Assembly (NCBI GenBank): GCA_955652715.1
Contig: CATPBS010000078.1
Coordinates: 1-6,592 of the forward strand
Length of the DNA: 6,592 nt
Reading direction: 5' to 3'
Source: an uncultured Candidatus Udaeobacter sp.
Lineage (GTDB): Bacteria; Verrucomicrobiota; Verrucomicrobiia; Chthoniobacterales; UBA10450
Shown here: one piece after another, positions 4,736 to 6,592 of the stretch
Layout: each line of letters starts with the position of its first letter
How positions within the stretch are numbered: position 1 is the first letter of the stretch
Position numbers and translations under genes: made by a program
The notes under the pieces: model-generated
What the model was told of the DNA's origin: nothing
The model's input: the letters and a program-made list of their open reading frames with translations, nothing else
Databases searched by the model: none

Positions 4736-5896
4736 CTATCGATCGTTGCTGACCATTTGCGCTGGACGTGAATCTGCTTCGAACCGGGCGCTCACCTTCT
4801 GGATTTGCGCCGCCTGCTCTTTCACCGTTGCCACTAGATTTGCGACTGTGGCTTCTAATTTCTCGACTTTGCGGCGCTCTTCGACAGCGGCGTTGTGCTC
4901 TTTGAGAAACTCATTGAGCAACATCGCATTCACCGCGTCGTAGCGGACGCTGTAGATCTCGCCTTTGTCATCACGAACGACCAAATTCGGATCAATCTTC
5001 GCAACGTCCTCCGCCACGAGGCCAAACTGCGGCGTTCCAGTCGTGTCGATCTTGTAATGAAATGTCACTGGTTGGAGTCCTAGAATGGTTTCGCTGGCGC
5101 TGCCCATCGGCTTGATCTCTTTTTTAAAGCGCCGCGACGAACTCATCGTGCAAAGCTGGCCGTCGCTAGAGACGATAACAGGCAGCGTTGTGCTGCTTTG
5201 CGTGGTAGTTCCATAAACATTCCCGATCCAGGTAATGTTGTCCACATCCGCGCCACTAGCGCCAATACAGATAACGTGACTGGCTGTGCTGACTTTGTCG
5301 CCAGCAAAATGGCCCAACGCCGTATTAACGTTACCAGTGGTGTTGTTAAAGAGCGCATCAGCGCCCACCGCCGTATTGGAAATCCCCGTCGTGTTGCTAT
5401 TGAGCGCGGAATCACCGACAGCCGTGTTGCCAACCCCCGTGGTGTTGCTAGCGAGCGCTGACCAACCGGTGGCTGTGTTGCCATCCCCTATTGTATTGCT
5501 ATGTAGCTCGTAGCCACCTACAGCCGCGTTGAAATGGCCGGTGGTGTTGAAAAAGAGCGCGAATGTTCCAGTGGCCGTGTTCACATCGCCGGTGATGTTG
5601 GTTAAAAGCGCCCCGGCGCCAATGGCTGTATTTTTATCTGCGGTGTTCGCAAGAAGCGTTCCGGCGCCGATGGCTGTATTGAAGCTGTTGGTACTGTCGC
5701 TTCTCAGCGAAAAGAAACCGACTGCCGTGTTGAAGCCGCCAGTGGTGAGACTAAGAAGAGCGGCCTGACCTTCCGCTGTGTTGCCACCGGGATAACCGCC
5801 GTCCGGTGGGGGACTGACGGCTTGCACGTTTGATCCGGCGGCTGTCAAACAGAGGACGGTAATTGCGATGATAATTCGTGAGCTTCTTATTTTCGT
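4736..5896 (-). CDS. Secreted head-repeat protein with C-terminal peptidase S74 chaperone domain
   Basis: Residues are numbered from the first canonical start, TTG at 5848 (370 residues). The frame is open upstream to a stop at 5918-5920, and the codons from 5896 give KIRSSRIIIAITVLCL joined to TAAGSNVQA, a full signal peptide with a VQA cleavage site. ACG (5896-5894) stands where ATG would be expected before AAA ATA AGA, so I extend the gene to there; ATA 5890 is an alternative, and TTG 5848 would lose most of the signal. Mature part: about ten 17-residue NTAVGxxALxxNTTGxx repeats (23-191), a linker, a peptidase S74 domain (about 226-318; SSRRFKKEI, YKID, FGLVAEDVAKIDP, YDAVNAMLLNEFLKEH) and a coiled coil (about 320-360). 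Ser227 and Lys232 have the Ser-Lys dyad spacing of self-cleaving S74 domains. By family, it trimerises into a fibre and may release its tail. Ligand unknown; no phage genes nearby. Confidence 0.85.
   Translation of the reverse strand, partial: TKIRSSRIIIAITVLCLTAAGSNVQAVSPPPDGGYPGGNTAEGQAALLSLTTGGFNTAVGFFSLRSDSTNSFNTAIGAGTLLANTADKNTAIGAGALLTNITGDVNTATGTFALFFNTTGHFNAAVGGYELHSNTIGDGNTATGWSALASNTTGVGNTAVGDSALNSNTTGISNTAVGADALFNNTTGNVNTALGHFAGDKVSTASHVICIGASGADVDNITWIGNVYGTTTQSSTTLPVIVSSDGQLCTMSSSRRFKKEIKPMGSASETILGLQPVTFHYKIDTTGTPQFGLVAEDVAKIDPNLVVRDDKGEIYSVRYDAVNAMLLNEFLKEHNAAVEERRKVEKLEATVANLVATVKEQAAQIQKVSARFEADSRPAQMVSNDR
5276..5782 (-). repeat. Ten-unit coding tandem repeat, 51-bp period
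   Basis: NTA(V/I/T/L/E)G or its NAAVG variant starts at residues 23, 40, 57, 73, 90, 107, 124, 141, 158 and 175 of the S74 protein (numbered from 5848). Spacing is 17 residues throughout except one of 16 (57 to 73). The consensus is about NTAVGxxALxxNTTGxx. At DNA level this is a diverged 51-bp tandem array on the minus strand. Repeats of this NTAxG type resemble the left-handed beta-roll head repeats of trimeric adhesins, so a stacked trimeric stalk is plausible. Confidence 0.85.
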
Positions 5897-5968
5897 AGCG
5901 GTGAGTCTCGCAAAAGTCTAGGTCAATTGTCGAGATGGAATCCGCGCTATCTGCGTAACTTGTCGCGC

Positions 5969-5984
5969 CATGGCTGTAGCTATG
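5969..5984. other. Small dyad in the gap between the glycosyltransferase and S74 genes
   Basis: CATGGCT (5969-5975), GT, AGCTATG (5978-5984) is a 7-pair dyad with one G.T wobble. It lies just downstream of the glycosyltransferase stop (6000-6002) and could end that transcript or be part of a dispersed repeat. No T tract follows. The rest of 5897-5999 shows no convincing promoter for the S74 gene; a TTGAC occurs on the minus strand near 5928 without a matching -10. Confidence 0.2.
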
Positions 5985-5999
5985 TGGGATCCGCGTTTC

Positions 6000-6592
6000 T
6001 TATTTTTCTTCGAGCTCGGCGAAAAATTTTGTCAGTTGCGAACGTACTGATTGAAACGAGAGCCGCTGCAGTCCGCGTTCCTGTGATTCGGCGACGATTG
6101 CAGCGTGTAAATCGGCGTTTTTCAACAAATCGAGTGCCATCGAAGCGATTTCGTTAATCGTCCTGGCTTCGCCGCAAGTTTTCGAAAACGCAATTCGTTC
6201 GACGGCGCCGTCGCCGCCCACACAGGGGATTCGACAGAGGAGAGCGTCGCCCGCCACCTGGCCCGGCACATGGCTTCGGTCAAGTTGCAGCACGATCTTG
6301 TGCCGCGCTACATCGCGCAGGTAATCCGGGTAGGACTTCCGTTTCTCAATTAAACGGAGTTTTCCCTCGGGAAATTTTAGCTCATCGAGCAATCGGCGCG
6401 CCTTATATCCATCCAAATTAACGACGGTAACCGGTTCACCTGTGGCTTCACAGAGTTGGCGCGCTACCAATAGCGCTGCGAAATGATTGCGTGATGGCAC
6501 GTCCCATTCGCGTGTGCCGACGAAAATTCCCGATTGCTCGGTTGCCGGCAGTGACAAGTTCCATCGACGATCCTCGATGGGATACGGAGTGG
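6000..6592 (-). CDS. Probable glycosyltransferase, C-terminal part (5' end outside window)
   Basis: The frame is open from the window edge (TPYPIEDRRWNLSLPATEQS at its beginning) to TAA at 6000-6002, giving about 196 residues with the N-terminus missing; the TTG at 6557 inside it is unlikely to be the start. The visible part looks like the C-terminal Rossmann half of a GT-B glycosyltransferase: a first strand GIFVGTREWD, a helix NHFAALLVARQLCEATG, a strand VTVVNLDG, LRLIEKRKSYPDYLRDVARHKIV as the usual position-then-fear-of-loss segment, and QLDRSHVPGQVAGDALLCRIPCVGGDGAVERIAF in the place of the donor-binding P-S-x-x-E-x-x-G loop and the following helix. The usual EAMAxGxPVV reads DALLCRIPCVGG, with no acidic E-x7-E pair clearly visible. 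The role may be cell-surface glycan synthesis. Weak homology by eye, so only the fold class is proposed. Confidence 0.5.
   Translation of the reverse strand, partial: TPYPIEDRRWNLSLPATEQSGIFVGTREWDVPSRNHFAALLVARQLCEATGEPVTVVNLDGYKARRLLDELKFPEGKLRLIEKRKSYPDYLRDVARHKIVLQLDRSHVPGQVAGDALLCRIPCVGGDGAVERIAFSKTCGEARTINEIASMALDLLKNADLHAAIVAESQERGLQRLSFQSVRSQLTKFFAELEEK

Noticed and set aside
5286..5768. Open plus-strand frames with repeated hydrophobic residues opposite the S74 gene
   Set aside because: Their repeats simply mirror the 51-bp array of the minus-strand gene; no start signals or family resemblance.
5276..5782. Regular spaced repeats as a possible CRISPR array
   Set aside because: Period is 51 bp with no invariant repeat and unique spacer division; the pattern is fully explained by a 17-residue protein repeat.
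6000..6557. Complete 185-residue gene starting at TTG 6557
   Set aside because: The frame stays open to the window edge with plausible protein sequence, so the gene is more likely cut by the window.

Overview
The window reads as a chromosomal stretch of a Gram-negative bacterium of the Verrucomicrobiota, most likely a soil Spartobacteria/Chthoniobacterales type. The pointers are an EF-P of a divergent form that I associate with this phylum, an LPS-type arabinose-5-phosphate isomerase, a secreted head-repeat/S74 protein of a kind frequent in soil Verrucomicrobiota, scarce Shine-Dalgarno sequences and dispersed palindromic 'GGGCAGGCG' repeats between genes. The lineage call is inference from general familiarity; there is no rRNA or other phylogenetic marker gene here.

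Layout. 1-1598 (+): 3' part of treY, maltooligosyl trehalose synthase, which begins before the window. 1600-1661: interlocking inverted repeats between convergent genes. 1666-2481 (-): multipass membrane protein with an HELTH zinc motif (M50-like metallopeptidase). 2482-2628: gene-free, with a degenerate direct repeat and a REP-like palindromic element. 2629-3186 (-): elongation factor P. 3187-3324: gene-free, holding a second element of the same architecture, in which the kdsD stop codon lies. 3325-4296 (-): kdsD/kpsF arabinose-5-phosphate isomerase. 4297-4367: divergent promoter region. 4368-4667 (+): small secreted protein of unknown function. 4736-5896 (-): secreted repeat protein with a C-terminal peptidase S74 intramolecular chaperone; its signal peptide is encoded upstream of the first canonical start codon. 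6000-6592 (-): C-terminal part of a probable glycosyltransferase that runs off the window.

The genes do not form one pathway. treY belongs to trehalose synthesis from glycogen or maltodextrin. kdsD makes the precursor of Kdo, and the partial glycosyltransferase may also serve the cell surface. efp is translational housekeeping. The S74 protein and the 99-residue protein are probably exported. I see no tRNA, rRNA, CRISPR array, transposase or phage cluster, and no convincing new multi-gene system. The points most worth a second look are the missing start codon of the S74 gene, the 17-residue (51-bp) repeat array inside it, the unusual EF-P tip loop and the paired palindromic elements.
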